Shown one piece after another: positions 27,206 to 35,548 of a DNA stretch of 64,000 nt. Below the pieces are notes generated by a model. It was not told the origin of the DNA. It did not search any database and worked only from the letters and a program-made list of their open reading frames with translations. The DNA is from Tropicimonas marinistellae (GTDB lineage: Bacteria; Pseudomonadota; Alphaproteobacteria; Rhodobacterales; Rhodobacteraceae). The first letter of the stretch is position 1. The number at the start of each line of letters is the position of its first letter. The DNA is taken from positions 124,001 to 188,000 of the forward strand of contig NZ_LNCI01000005.1 in the NCBI RefSeq assembly GCF_001509585.1. Direction: 5' to 3'. The translations under genes and the position numbers were made by a program.

Positions 27206-28566
27206 CCGACGCAATCGCCCAAACCCCTGACGAGCCGCGCCGGGTCGATGTCGGGTCGCTCATGGCCCACGACGAGCGCACCCGCCGCCGAAACCGTGCC
27301 GAGCGGCGATTCCAGCTATATGGCCTGACCGCAATCGGAGTTGGACTGCTCGCACTCGTGGTGCTGCTCGTCTCGATCCTGAGCCAGGGTCTGCCGGCGT
27401 TCCAGCAGACATTCATCACCCTGGATGTCCACCTCGATGCCACGAAGCTCGACAAGAACGGCACCCGCGACATCGAGGAGATCAAGAAGGTCTCCACCTT
27501 CGGGTACGCGCCGCTCATCAAGGCGGCTGCAGAAGCGAAGATGGAAGAACTCGGCATCAATCCGGAGGAGTTCGGCGTGACCGGGAAGGACGCGCAGGCC
27601 ATGATCTCCAAGGAGGCCGCTGCCCAGCTACGGCGCTTCGTCATCGCCAATCCCGACCGGATCGGCGACACTGTGGAGTTCGAGTTCCTCGCCAATGGCC
27701 GGATCGACGGCTATTACAAGGGCCGCGTCACGATGGAGAGCGCCGAACGCGACAGCAACGTCAGCCCCGGACAGCTTCAATTGGCAGATGCGCTGAAGCA
27801 GGGCGGGGCGCTGAGCAAGCATTTCAACTGGAGCTTCATCACGGCCGCCGATGCCTCGGAAAACCGCCCCGAAGCCGCCGGTATCGGCGTGGCGATCATC
27901 GGGTCGCTCTACATGATGATCGTGGTGTTGTGCCTGGCGCTGCCCATCGGCGTCGCGGCCTCGATCTACCTTGAGGAATTCGCACCGACGAACTGGTTCA
28001 CCGACCTCATCGAGGTGAACATTTCCAACCTCGCCGCGGTGCCTTCCATCGTCTTCGGTATCCTCGGCCTCGCGATCTTCATCAACTACGCGGGCCTGCC
28101 GCAATCCGCGCCCATCGTCGGGGGGCTCGTGCTGACGCTGATGACGCTGCCCACAATCATCATCTCGACCCGCGCTTCGCTGAAATCGGTGCCGCCAAGC
28201 ATCCGCGATGCCGCGCTCGGGGTAGGGGCCTCCAAGATGCAGTCGGTTTTCCACCATGTGTTGCCACTGGCCATGCCCGGCATTCTGACCGGCACGATCA
28301 TCGGGCTTGCCCAGGCACTCGGAGAAACCGCGCCGTTGATGCTGATCGGCATGGTGGCCTTCGTTCGGGAATTCCCCTCGGCGCCGCCGGAAGGCTTCTT
28401 CGACCCCGCCTCGGCGCTGCCGGTGCAGGTCTACAACTGGACCCAACGTGCCGACCCCGCTTTCGTGGAGCGGGCGTCCGGTGCGATCATCGTCCTTCTT
28501 CTGTTCCTGCTCTGCATGAACATGATCGCAATTATCCTTCGCCGCCGCTTCGAGCGCCGGTGGTAA
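27202..28566 (+). CDS. pstA: Phosphate ABC transporter permease PstA (long form)
   Basis: A 454-residue permease. The N-terminal part (DUF3333-like) has one membrane span ([19 protein letters not shown]) and a large extracytoplasmic insert (about residues 75-225) before the standard PstA domain. The EAA loop is [24 protein letters not shown], followed by [14 protein letters not shown]. The long form matches the long PstC of the same operon and is common in alphaproteobacteria. It overlaps pstC by four bases; pstB begins 15 bases after its stop. Confidence 0.94.
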   Translation: MTDAIAQTPDEPRRVDVGSLMAHDERTRRRNRAERRFQLYGLTAIGVGLLALVVLLVSILSQGLPAFQQTFITLDVHLDATKLDKNGTRDIEEIKKVSTFGYAPLIKAAAEAKMEELGINPEEFGVTGKDAQAMISKEAAAQLRRFVIANPDRIGDTVEFEFLANGRIDGYYKGRVTMESAERDSNVSPGQLQLADALKQGGALSKHFNWSFITAADASENRPEAAGIGVAIIGSLYMMIVVLCLALPIGVAASIYLEEFAPTNWFTDLIEVNISNLAAVPSIVFGILGLAIFINYAGLPQSAPIVGGLVLTLMTLPTIIISTRASLKSVPPSIRDAALGVGASKMQSVFHHVLPLAMPGILTGTIIGLAQALGETAPLMLIGMVAFVREFPSAPPEGFFDPASALPVQVYNWTQRADPAFVERASGAIIVLLLFLLCMNMIAIILRRRFERRW

Positions 28567-28580
28567 GAGGAGACAGAACC

Positions 28581-29378
28581 ATGAACGATATGCGACCCGT
28601 GGAGCGAGCCGTGGATACGAACGAGATCAAATTCGATTGCAAGGACTGTCAGGTCTACTACGGCGAGAAGCACGCAATCATCGACGTTGACGTTAAGATC
28701 GAGGACAAGACCGTCACGGCTTTCATCGGCCCGTCCGGCTGCGGCAAGTCGACGTTCCTGCGCTGCCTGAACCGCATGAACGATACAATCGACATCTGCC
28801 GCGTCGAGGGCCAGTTCCTGCTGGACGGCGAGGAGATCTACGACAAGCGCGTGGACCCGGTCCAGCTACGGGCCAAGGTCGGCATGGTGTTCCAGCGCCC
28901 GAACCCCTTCCCGAAGTCGATCTATGACAATATCGCCTATGGACCGCGCATTCATGGATTGGCGAAGAACAAAGCGGAACTCGATGAAATCGTTGAGAAG
29001 TCTCTGCGTCGCGGAGCGATTTGGGACGAGGTGAAGGACCGCCTCGACGCACCCGGCACCGGCCTGTCCGGTGGTCAGCAGCAGCGTCTGTGTATCGCTC
29101 GCGCCGTCGCGACCGAGCCGGAAGTCCTGCTGATGGACGAACCTTGTTCGGCGCTCGATCCGATCGCAACCAGCCAGGTCGAGGAACTGATCGACGAATT
29201 GCGGGAGAATTACTCCGTGGTTATCGTGACCCACTCGATGCAGCAGGCGGCGCGCGTGAGTCAGAAGACCGCCTTCTTCCATCTGGGTAACCTGGTGGAA
29301 TTCGGCGAGACCGGGCAGATCTTCACCAATCCGAAGGACCCCCGGACCGAGAGCTACATCACTGGCCGGATCGGCTAA
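28581..29378 (+). CDS. pstB: Phosphate ABC transporter ATPase
   Basis: A 265-residue ABC ATPase energising PstCA. Walker A is GPSGCGKST (residues 50-58), the signature [14 protein letters not shown], Walker [14 protein letters not shown] and the H-loop histidine in [12 protein letters not shown]. The RCLNRMND segment is specific to PstB. ATG 28581 is preferred to a GTG at 28560 because AGAGGAGA precedes it. It takes part, with PhoU, in signalling phosphate sufficiency to the PhoR-PhoB system. Confidence 0.96.
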   Translation: MNDMRPVERAVDTNEIKFDCKDCQVYYGEKHAIIDVDVKIEDKTVTAFIGPSGCGKSTFLRCLNRMNDTIDICRVEGQFLLDGEEIYDKRVDPVQLRAKVGMVFQRPNPFPKSIYDNIAYGPRIHGLAKNKAELDEIVEKSLRRGAIWDEVKDRLDAPGTGLSGGQQQRLCIARAVATEPEVLLMDEPCSALDPIATSQVEELIDELRENYSVVIVTHSMQQAARVSQKTAFFHLGNLVEFGETGQIFTNPKDPRTESYITGRIG

Positions 29379-29392
29379 GGGAGCATCACGAG

Positions 29393-30112
29393 ATGAACGA
29401 CAACGAACGGCACATCGTCAAATCCTACGACCGCACGCTTGAGGCGCTTCAGGCGCACATCATGAAAATGGGCGGATTGGTCGAGGAAGCGATCCTGGAA
29501 GCCGCCGAGGCGCTTGCGACCCGTGACGAGGAACTTGCGGACAAGGTCCGCAAGAAAGACGCGGCGATCGACGCCCTTGAGGCGCTGATCATGGACGAGG
29601 CGGCACTTACAATCGCGGAACGGCAGCCGATGGCGTCCGATTTGCGGGCCATTCTCGTCGCGATGAAAATCGCCGCGAATCTGGAGCGCATCGGCGACTA
29701 CGCCAAGAACATGGCCAAGCGGACCGGAGTTCTGGTTCAGATGCGCCCGATCGAGGACGGGGGGCACGCGACTCGCCGCATGGCCAAGATGGTCGAGGTG
29801 ATGCTGAAGGATGCGCTGGACGCGCTCGTTCAGCGCGATGTCGAACTGGCCGAGGACGTACGTCAGCGCGACCTGGAGGTCGACCAGATGTACAATTCGC
29901 TGTTCCGCAACTTCCTGACCTACATGATGGAAGACCCGCGCAATATCACGGCCTGCATGCATCTGCATTTCATCGCCAAGAACATCGAGCGCATGGGCGA
30001 TCACGTGACGGCGATTTCCGAACAGGTGATCTACCTGTCGACCGGCGAGCTGCCGGACGATCCGCGCCCCAAGGGGGACCGCACCGCCGTGGAAACCGGC
30101 GAGGCCGTGTAG
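29393..30112 (+). CDS. phoU: Phosphate uptake regulator PhoU
   Basis: A 239-residue all-helical protein of two PhoU repeats, recognisable from KIAANLERIGDYAKNMAKR (first repeat) and HFIAKNIERMGDHVTAISEQ (second), each carrying the metal-binding E-x-x-x-D signature. It links the Pst transporter to repression of the Pho regulon when phosphate is plentiful. It lies between pstB and phoB in the same transcript. Confidence 0.95.
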   Translation: MNDNERHIVKSYDRTLEALQAHIMKMGGLVEEAILEAAEALATRDEELADKVRKKDAAIDALEALIMDEAALTIAERQPMASDLRAILVAMKIAANLERIGDYAKNMAKRTGVLVQMRPIEDGGHATRRMAKMVEVMLKDALDALVQRDVELAEDVRQRDLEVDQMYNSLFRNFLTYMMEDPRNITACMHLHFIAKNIERMGDHVTAISEQVIYLSTGELPDDPRPKGDRTAVETGEAV

Positions 30113-30113
30113 A

Positions 30114-30806
30114 ATGTCACCCTCGGAACAACCGAGCGTTCTCGTGGTCGAGGACGAGCCCGCACAGCGGGAGGTCCTCGCCTATAACCTGGAGGCCGAG
30201 GGCTTCCGGGTCTACAAGGCGGAGAACGGAGAAGAGGCGCTGTTGCTGGTCGACGAGGACGCGCCGGACGTGATCGTACTCGACTGGATGCTGCCGAATG
30301 TCTCGGGGATCGAGATCTGCCGGCGCTTGAAGCTGCGGCCCGACACGCGGAACGTACCGATCATCATGCTCAGCGCCCGGTCGGAGGAAGTGGACCGGGT
30401 GAGGGGGCTTGAGACCGGCGCGGACGACTACGTGGTGAAACCGTATTCGGTGGTGGAACTGATGGCGCGGATCCGCGCGCAGCTTCGCCGGACGCGGCCG
30501 GCCAGTGTTGGTGAGCGGCTTGAATTCGATGACATCGTTCTGGACGCGGAAACCCACAAGGTGTTCCGGAACGAGAAGCTGCTGAAACTCGGGCCAACGG
30601 AATTTCGTCTGCTGACGACCTTCATGGAAAAGCCCGGGCGGGTCTGGAGTCGCGAACAGCTGCTGGATCGGGTCTGGGGCCGTGACATCTACGTCGATAC
30701 CCGGACGGTGGACGTGCATATCGGCCGGCTGCGCAAGGCGCTCTGTCAGTACGGCGGCGGCGATCCCGTTCGCACGGTACGCGGTGCCGGATACGCGCTC
30801 GGATAG
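30114..30806 (+). CDS. phoB: Phosphate regulon response regulator PhoB
   Basis: A 230-residue OmpR-class response regulator. The receiver domain has the acidic pair VEDEPAQ, the phosphoacceptor D57 in VLDWMLP, and conserved lysine in DDYVVKPYS. The C-terminal winged helix is RNEKLLKLGPTEFRLLTTFMEKPGRV, ending VRTVRGAGYALG. It begins one base after phoU and completes the cluster. The cognate kinase gene phoR is not in this window, although alphaproteobacteria often place it next to pst-phoUB. The Pho box upstream of pstS is its expected target. Confidence 0.95.
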   Translation: MSPSEQPSVLVVEDEPAQREVLAYNLEAEGFRVYKAENGEEALLLVDEDAPDVIVLDWMLPNVSGIEICRRLKLRPDTRNVPIIMLSARSEEVDRVRGLETGADDYVVKPYSVVELMARIRAQLRRTRPASVGERLEFDDIVLDAETHKVFRNEKLLKLGPTEFRLLTTFMEKPGRVWSREQLLDRVWGRDIYVDTRTVDVHIGRLRKALCQYGGGDPVRTVRGAGYALG

Positions 30807-31029
30807 GGGCGCTCGACAGGGCAGGGTGAGGGTCGCGATGGCCGGGGCAACCTGCGACCATCGGACCACTCATCAAGGCTGGTAAACCCCGGCGCCACGT
30901 GGAATGAAGCCGGTGTCACGTGTGGTGTGCCATAGCCGCCGTGCACCCCCGCCGCGCGCAGTCGCGGTCGGAGGATGATGCTCCGATAGTCCGGCGGCCT
31001 GTACCGCCGCAACGCCCCCGAGGTCTACC

Positions 31030-31521
31030 ATGGGTTTGACGTGCCGCGATGTCATGGTGTCGCCGGAATACCAGAGCACGATTCACCCCGATGAGAGCGT
31101 GGCCCTTGCGCTCGGCATCATCAAGAAGACCAAGGCGCGCTTCCTTCCGATTGTCGATGAGAACCAGCTCTATGTGGGTGTTTTCACGGCACCTACCTTG
31201 CTGAAACTGATCCTTCCCCGGGCCGCGCTCATTGGGATGGAGCACACGGGGCGGCGCCGTGGCCGCCTCGACAATCTCAGCTTCATGAGCCTAACGAAGG
31301 AGGATTTCGCCGCGCAGGTGGAACTCCTGAAGAAAGAAAAAGTGTCGGACAGCATGTCGAACCCGGCCAACATCCCGGTGGCTGCGCCCGATACACCAGT
31401 GATGGAAGGTATCTTCCTGATCCACAAATTCAAACGGCACGTGATCCTCGTCGAGCCGACTACCAATCGCTTCGTCGGGACAGTAAGCGCCAACTCGGTA
31501 CTGGATCACGTCCTCAACTAA
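31030..31521 (+). CDS. CBS-domain-pair protein
   Basis: A 163-residue protein built of two CBS motifs (about residues 5-60 and 105-160; ARFLPIVDENQLYVGVFT and RHVILVEPTTNRFVGTVSANSVLDHVL). CBS pairs bind adenine nucleotides and usually regulate a partner transporter or enzyme. It ends 24 bases before the downstream permease gene, so regulation of that transporter is the simplest guess. No catalytic domain is present. Confidence 0.88.
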   Translation: MGLTCRDVMVSPEYQSTIHPDESVALALGIIKKTKARFLPIVDENQLYVGVFTAPTLLKLILPRAALIGMEHTGRRRGRLDNLSFMSLTKEDFAAQVELLKKEKVSDSMSNPANIPVAAPDTPVMEGIFLIHKFKRHVILVEPTTNRFVGTVSANSVLDHVLN

Positions 31522-31545
31522 CCTGGACAGACCGGACAAACGACA

Positions 31546-32910
31546 TTGACCGACCATTCAACGATACACGGAGAGGCAAGACTCTCCGTTCCCGATCTGC
31601 TGGGCGTCGACCCATTGTGGATCGCCACGGCAATTCTCGTGCTGGTCTATGCGGTGCTGATCACCGAAAAGGTCAACCGCGCGGTCATTGCCATGCTGGG
31701 GGCATCGCTGATGGTGCTCTTCGGGATCATCAACCAGGAGCAGGCGGTGCAGGGGGTGGACGCAAACACCCTCGCGTTGCTGATCGGCATGATGGTCATC
31801 GTTGGCATAACGAGCAAAAGCGGATTGTTCCAATACGCTGCTATCAAGGCGGCGAAATCGGTGAGGGCGAGCCCGACCGGGATCCTGATCATGCTGACGC
31901 TCATTACCGCGGTGTTTTCAGCCTTGCTCGACAACGTGACCACGGTGCTGCTCATCGCGCCCATCACGCTGGTAATCACCGATGCACTGGAAACCCGCGT
32001 GTTTCCGTTTTTCGTCGCCGAGATTCTGGCCTCGAACATCGGTGGTACGGCCACCCTGGTGGGGGACCCGCCGAACATCATCATCGGGTCGGCTGCGGGG
32101 CTGAGTTTCAACGATTTCCTTCGCAATCTGGCGCCGATCTCGGCGATCTGTCTCGTGGTCGTGGTGATCATCATCTACCTGATGAACCGCAGAGAGCTGG
32201 CGACAATTCCGAAATCCGCGAGCGACCGGATCATGCGTTTCAGCGAGAACGATGCAATCACCGACGTTCGGCTGCTTGTGAAGTCGCTGGTCGTGCTCGC
32301 CCTGGTGCTGACCGGTTTCACGCTTGGGCACGGCTACGGCATCCAGCCCGGAACCTCGGCACTCGCAGGCGGTGCGCTGTTGATGCTGCTGGCCTATGGC
32401 CATCAGACCAGCGAGACGCAAACGGAATCCGTGCACCACATTTTCACGGAAGTGGAGTGGATCACGATCTTCTTCTTCGGCGGGCTCTTCGTCATTGTGG
32501 CCGGTGTCGAACACGTGGGCCTGCTGGAGATGTTCGCCCGCATGATCCTCGATTTCACCGAGGGCGACATGATGACGACCTCGTTCCTGATCTTCTGGGC
32601 GTCCGGAATCCTGTCAGCCATTCTCGACAACATTCCCTTCGTGGCAACGATGATCCCACTGATCGAATCCACCGCCGATACGTTCGGCGGCGCTGACGAG
32701 ATCGAGCCGCTATGGTGGTCTCTGGCGCTTGGCGCTTGTCTGGGCGGCAACGGGACGCTGCTTGGCGCCAGCGCGAACCTGACGGTCGCGGCGTTCGCGG
32801 AAAAGGCGAAGCAGCCGATCAGGTTCATTGGCTTCATGAAGCTGGCGATGCCGATCACCATCCTGACACTGGCGATCTCCAACGTGTACCTCTGGCTGCG
32901 GTTTTTCTGA
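31546..32910 (+). CDS. SLC13/ArsB-NhaD-type ion transporter
   Basis: A 454-residue membrane protein with about eleven hydrophobic segments of the ion transporter superfamily that includes citrate/divalent anion carriers, ArsB and NhaD-type Na+/H+ antiporters. The duplicated LDNVTTVLLIAPIT and LDNIPFVATMIPLIE motifs and GGTATLVGDPPNIIIGSAAG / GGNGTLLGASANL are diagnostic of the fold. Substrate is not determined by sequence; NhaD-type sodium antiport is plausible in a probable marine organism. The reading frame appears to start at TTG 31546, because no ATG occurs before the first membrane segments. The CBS gene immediately upstream is a likely regulator. Confidence 0.87.
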   Translation: MTDHSTIHGEARLSVPDLLGVDPLWIATAILVLVYAVLITEKVNRAVIAMLGASLMVLFGIINQEQAVQGVDANTLALLIGMMVIVGITSKSGLFQYAAIKAAKSVRASPTGILIMLTLITAVFSALLDNVTTVLLIAPITLVITDALETRVFPFFVAEILASNIGGTATLVGDPPNIIIGSAAGLSFNDFLRNLAPISAICLVVVVIIIYLMNRRELATIPKSASDRIMRFSENDAITDVRLLVKSLVVLALVLTGFTLGHGYGIQPGTSALAGGALLMLLAYGHQTSETQTESVHHIFTEVEWITIFFFGGLFVIVAGVEHVGLLEMFARMILDFTEGDMMTTSFLIFWASGILSAILDNIPFVATMIPLIESTADTFGGADEIEPLWWSLALGACLGGNGTLLGASANLTVAAFAEKAKQPIRFIGFMKLAMPITILTLAISNVYLWLRFF

Positions 32911-33033
32911 AAACCTTCGACAAGATCATGCGCGCGGTCACTGGCGCGCATTGCTGAACATCGCTGAAGTGAATGCAGGGGCGCACAGCTACGCAATACC
33001 ACAAAACGCCGATAATCAGGATTATGTTAATAT

Positions 33034-33049
33034 ATTGGTGCGCGCCAAT
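33034..33049. repeat. Short near-perfect palindrome between convergent genes
   Basis: ATTGGTGC/GCGCCAAT is a 16-base palindrome with one mismatched pair, in an AT-rich stretch between the permease and RquA-like genes. It has no T-run; role unknown. Confidence 0.4.
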
Positions 33050-33117
33050 TGCTGTATTGCGGCCGATCCGCTTTGATCTCAGGACCGACCGCACATAGAT
33101 CGCACTTCCGACGTGTA

Positions 33118-33873
33118 TCAGGCGCGCTTGGTCCCCACGACTTTCTGATAGAGCCCGCCGAAGAAAGTCTCCTTTCGCCACTCGAACTGGTCTCCGTCGG
33201 CGACGTATTCTCGTAGCTCGTGTTTCCACAGCGTCTTTGCAAAAGGCTCCAGCCATTTGAAAACGAGCCAGATAATCGGACGCATGGGATGCAGGAATGC
33301 GGGTTCGTGGTAATCGACGAACATGAGCTTTCCGCCCGGTTTCACGCGCGATGCCAGGTTATTGGCGATGTCGTGTTTGTAGTCGTCAGGCACTTCGTGC
33401 ATCAGGAAGTAACAGCACACGGTGTCGTAGAGCCCGTCGCCGGTTGTCCGGGCGTCGCTCAACGCACATCGGGCCTGCGGCAAATTCCCGATCTTGCGCT
33501 TCACGTGATCGATCTGCACCTTCTGAATGTCGGTGACGTGGTATTCCCCGGTTGGCCCGATCTTCTCGGCGAGATGACCAACCAGTTTCCCGTACACTGC
33601 GGCCGGTTGAAGAACGCGGCTTCCAGGTTCCAATTCGGCGCGTGCCGCGCGCATCAGCTTGTTCTGTTGCAGCCAAAGAATGGCTGCGACCACGAGTTCG
33701 CGGTCCAATAGGTCCACCATTTTCGGCGCAACGTAGGCCCAAGTGTAAACGTCCACCAAATAGTCAGGAAGCGCGGGAACCGAAGCGGAAGTGTCGGTCC
33801 AGATCGCCTGTTTTCCTGCAACAGCGACTGCCGCATTTTCCTGCTCGATTCCAAAGTCGACGCTGGCGTTCAT
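33118..33873 (-). CDS. RquA-like (rhodoquinone biosynthesis) SAM-dependent enzyme
   Basis: A 251-residue protein resembling RquA, which converts ubiquinone to rhodoquinone for fumarate-reducing anaerobic respiration. Shared signatures from memory of the family: YTWAYVAPKMV (43-53), a non-canonical SAM motif I RVLQPAAVYGKL (86-97) where normal methyltransferases have a glycine-rich loop, CCYFLMHEVPDD (153-164), GGKLMFVDYHEP (180-191) and WLEPFAKTLWKHEL (207-220). The ATG at 33873 follows AAAGG. It diverges from an orphan LuxR regulator. RquA relatives exist whose function is untested, so rhodoquinone synthesis is an inference; a divergent methyltransferase is the alternative. Confidence 0.65.
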   Translation of the reverse strand: MNASVDFGIEQENAAVAVAGKQAIWTDTSASVPALPDYLVDVYTWAYVAPKMVDLLDRELVVAAILWLQQNKLMRAARAELEPGSRVLQPAAVYGKLVGHLAEKIGPTGEYHVTDIQKVQIDHVKRKIGNLPQARCALSDARTTGDGLYDTVCCYFLMHEVPDDYKHDIANNLASRVKPGGKLMFVDYHEPAFLHPMRPIIWLVFKWLEPFAKTLWKHELREYVADGDQFEWRKETFFGGLYQKVVGTKRA

Positions 33874-34271
33874 TGGTATGCCTTTCATATGTCGTTGTTG
33901 TGCGCCGAGTCCGGGAGGATTGAGGATTGGGTGGCGCACCCAAGCGCGTGCATCCGTACGCCGCGACCTGCGCGTGCACGTATTGCATCGGCAATCGAGG
34001 CGAACATAGTCCCGTCGAATGACAACGAAAATGCGGCAAATCTCGCGGTTTACCGGCGTTGAACGCATTCCCGCCTGCCGGTGTGCGCAAGTCTGAGGTG
34101 ACGATGCGTCGCTCGTCGCGATTGGCCCCGGCGAATTCGCTCGGATCAAGGCAGCCCTATTGGAGTTACGGGACATTCCAGACCAAACGAGGGAGGTAGT
34201 TCTACCGTATCGACAGGGATTACCCCCCTTTCTATGATCGTGTAACGGTTTGTTCTAACGGTTTGGCATTG
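33874..34271. other. Divergent RquA-like / luxR intergenic region
   Basis: A 398-base spacer. Apart from the palindrome at 34194-34207 no operator was recognised; in particular no convincing FNR-type TTGAY-N4-RTCAA box was found upstream of the RquA-like gene. Confidence 0.45.
34194..34207. promoter_or_regulatory. Operator-like palindrome upstream of luxR (copy 1)
   Basis: AGGTAGTTCTACCG contains the perfect inverted repeat GGTAG-TT-CTACC and lies 64 bases before the luxR-type start codon. A near-identical copy stands just behind the gene at 35157-35170. Confidence 0.6.
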
Positions 34272-35108
34272 ATGCTCGAAGGGTTCGACGATCAGTTTTC
34301 TACCGGCAATCCATCCGAATTGCTGACCGACGGTTTTACCGGAGGAGAAAGCGCGACCCTTCTGGAGTACATCGAGCGTGTCACGTCGCTGCCGGAAATG
34401 CAGCAGGTCTGGGAATACCACAAGTCCGTGATGGGTCGGTTCGGTTTCAATCGGGTTCTCTACGGTTTCACGCGTTTCCGTACCGAACACTCGCTCGGCG
34501 ACCCGCAGGATATGCTCATCCTGACCAATCACGACCGTTCCTATATTCGACCGTTCCTTGACGACCGCCTTTACCTGAGCGCACCGATGACGCTCTGGGC
34601 GCTCAGCAACGTCGGCGCAAGTTCGTGGCGGGAGACCGAGCGCAGGTTGCGCAATGGCGAACTCCCTGCCTCCGCCCAGAAGATCTGGTCGTTCAACAAG
34701 CGTCAGGGGTTCCTTGCCGGTTACACGATTAGTTTCCGGGCCAATTCGGCGCGTGCGAAAGGCGCGTTGAGCCTGACGTCGGTCCCTGCCCTGTCCTTCG
34801 ACGAGGTCGACGAGATATGGGAGAAATACGGGCGCTTGATCGAGGCGATGAGCAATGTTCTCCATCTCCGCCTGATTTCATTGCCCAATCCCAGCCAGCG
34901 GCGCTCTCTGACCTCCCGTCAGAGGGAGGCATTGGAATGGGTTGGCGACGGAAAGACCACCGCGGAGATTGCCGCCATCATGGGATTGACGTCTGCAACC
35001 GTGGAAAAACACCTGCGTCTTGCCCGCGATGTTCTGGGTGTCGCCACCACGGCGCAGGCCGTGTTGAAAGCGTCGTTCCTGAATCAGATTTTCATTGTCA
35101 AGGACTGA
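34272..35108 (+). CDS. LuxR-family regulator with autoinducer-binding-like domain (orphan)
   Basis: A 278-residue regulator. The N-terminal half (about 35-185, GRFGFNRVLYGFTRF) fits the autoinducer-binding domain of LuxR proteins. The C-terminal GerE-type helix-turn-helix runs from about 212 to 268 (LTSRQREALEWVGDGKTTAEI, TVEKHLRLARDVLG). The position where acyl-homoserine-lactone binders keep an Asp-Pro is A104-P105 (YLSAP), so the usual lactone contact seems missing. No luxI gene is in the window. ATG 34272 is preferred over TTG at 34263. Near-identical palindromes flank the gene, suggesting autoregulation. Confidence 0.87.
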   Translation: MLEGFDDQFSTGNPSELLTDGFTGGESATLLEYIERVTSLPEMQQVWEYHKSVMGRFGFNRVLYGFTRFRTEHSLGDPQDMLILTNHDRSYIRPFLDDRLYLSAPMTLWALSNVGASSWRETERRLRNGELPASAQKIWSFNKRQGFLAGYTISFRANSARAKGALSLTSVPALSFDEVDEIWEKYGRLIEAMSNVLHLRLISLPNPSQRRSLTSRQREALEWVGDGKTTAEIAAIMGLTSATVEKHLRLARDVLGVATTAQAVLKASFLNQIFIVKD

Positions 35109-35156
35109 CGTCGCAGGATTTCTGCGGTGCAGAAATGACGTAGAATATTGAATTGT

Positions 35157-35170
35157 AGGTAGTTTTACCG
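35157..35170. promoter_or_regulatory. Operator-like palindrome downstream of luxR (copy 2)
   Basis: AGGTAGTTTTACCG differs from the copy at 34194-34207 in a single base. It lies 49 bases after the luxR stop and upstream of no recognised protein gene, which hints at an untranslated transcript to its right. Confidence 0.55.
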
Positions 35171-35331
35171 ATGACGATTTCGCGAGGTCAGGGATTCCGT
35201 ACTAGCCTTACTTAACGTAATTATGCGATGTCAAACGTGTTCCGTGAGTGGTGGCTATTATTGCCAAGGAACAGCGAAAGGGCGGGTTGTCGTGATTCAG
35301 ATGAGCGCCTGATTGCTCCGGGAAACCGGAT

Positions 35332-35370
35332 GCCGGTCCGGCGGCTTATTTATCGGCCTGCCGGACCGGC
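35332..35370 (+). terminator. Strong hairpin downstream of luxR
   Basis: GCCGGTCCGGC (35332-35342) pairs perfectly with GCCGGACCGGC (35360-35370) around a 17-base loop. No T-run follows. It may be the 3' end of a small RNA or a structured element. Confidence 0.45.
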
Positions 35371-35482
35371 GCTTATCCCTGCATGACCATCACCCGATTT
35401 CACCCGCGTACATTGCTTGGAAAGCCGTCGCCGGAGGATCGTCGGCCGCTTTAGAATGTGTGTCTAAGTGTAAGGTAAAAAA

Positions 35483-35509
35483 GGAAAACGCCGCCCCGGG
35501 GGCGGCGTT
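35483..35509 (-). terminator. Terminator of rpsB-tsf
   Basis: AACGCCGCCC / GGGCGGCGTT, a perfect ten-base stem with a three-base loop, is followed on the minus strand by TTTTCC and TTTTTT (complement of 35477-35488). It lies 40 bases beyond the tsf stop. Confidence 0.88.
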
Positions 35510-35548
35510 CGAGTGCTTTTCAATGCGTCGATGGCGCAGCAGGCGAAC

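Larger units (their letters stand above)
35109..35548. other. Intergenic region behind luxR with possible RNA gene
   Basis: The 440 bases between luxR and tsf contain the second LuxR-type palindrome (35157-35170), an 11-base-stem hairpin (35332-35370), and the tsf terminator (35483-35509). A promoter at the palindrome would produce a roughly 150-200 base plus-strand RNA without a convincing open frame. This is a hypothesis from layout only. Confidence 0.4.
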
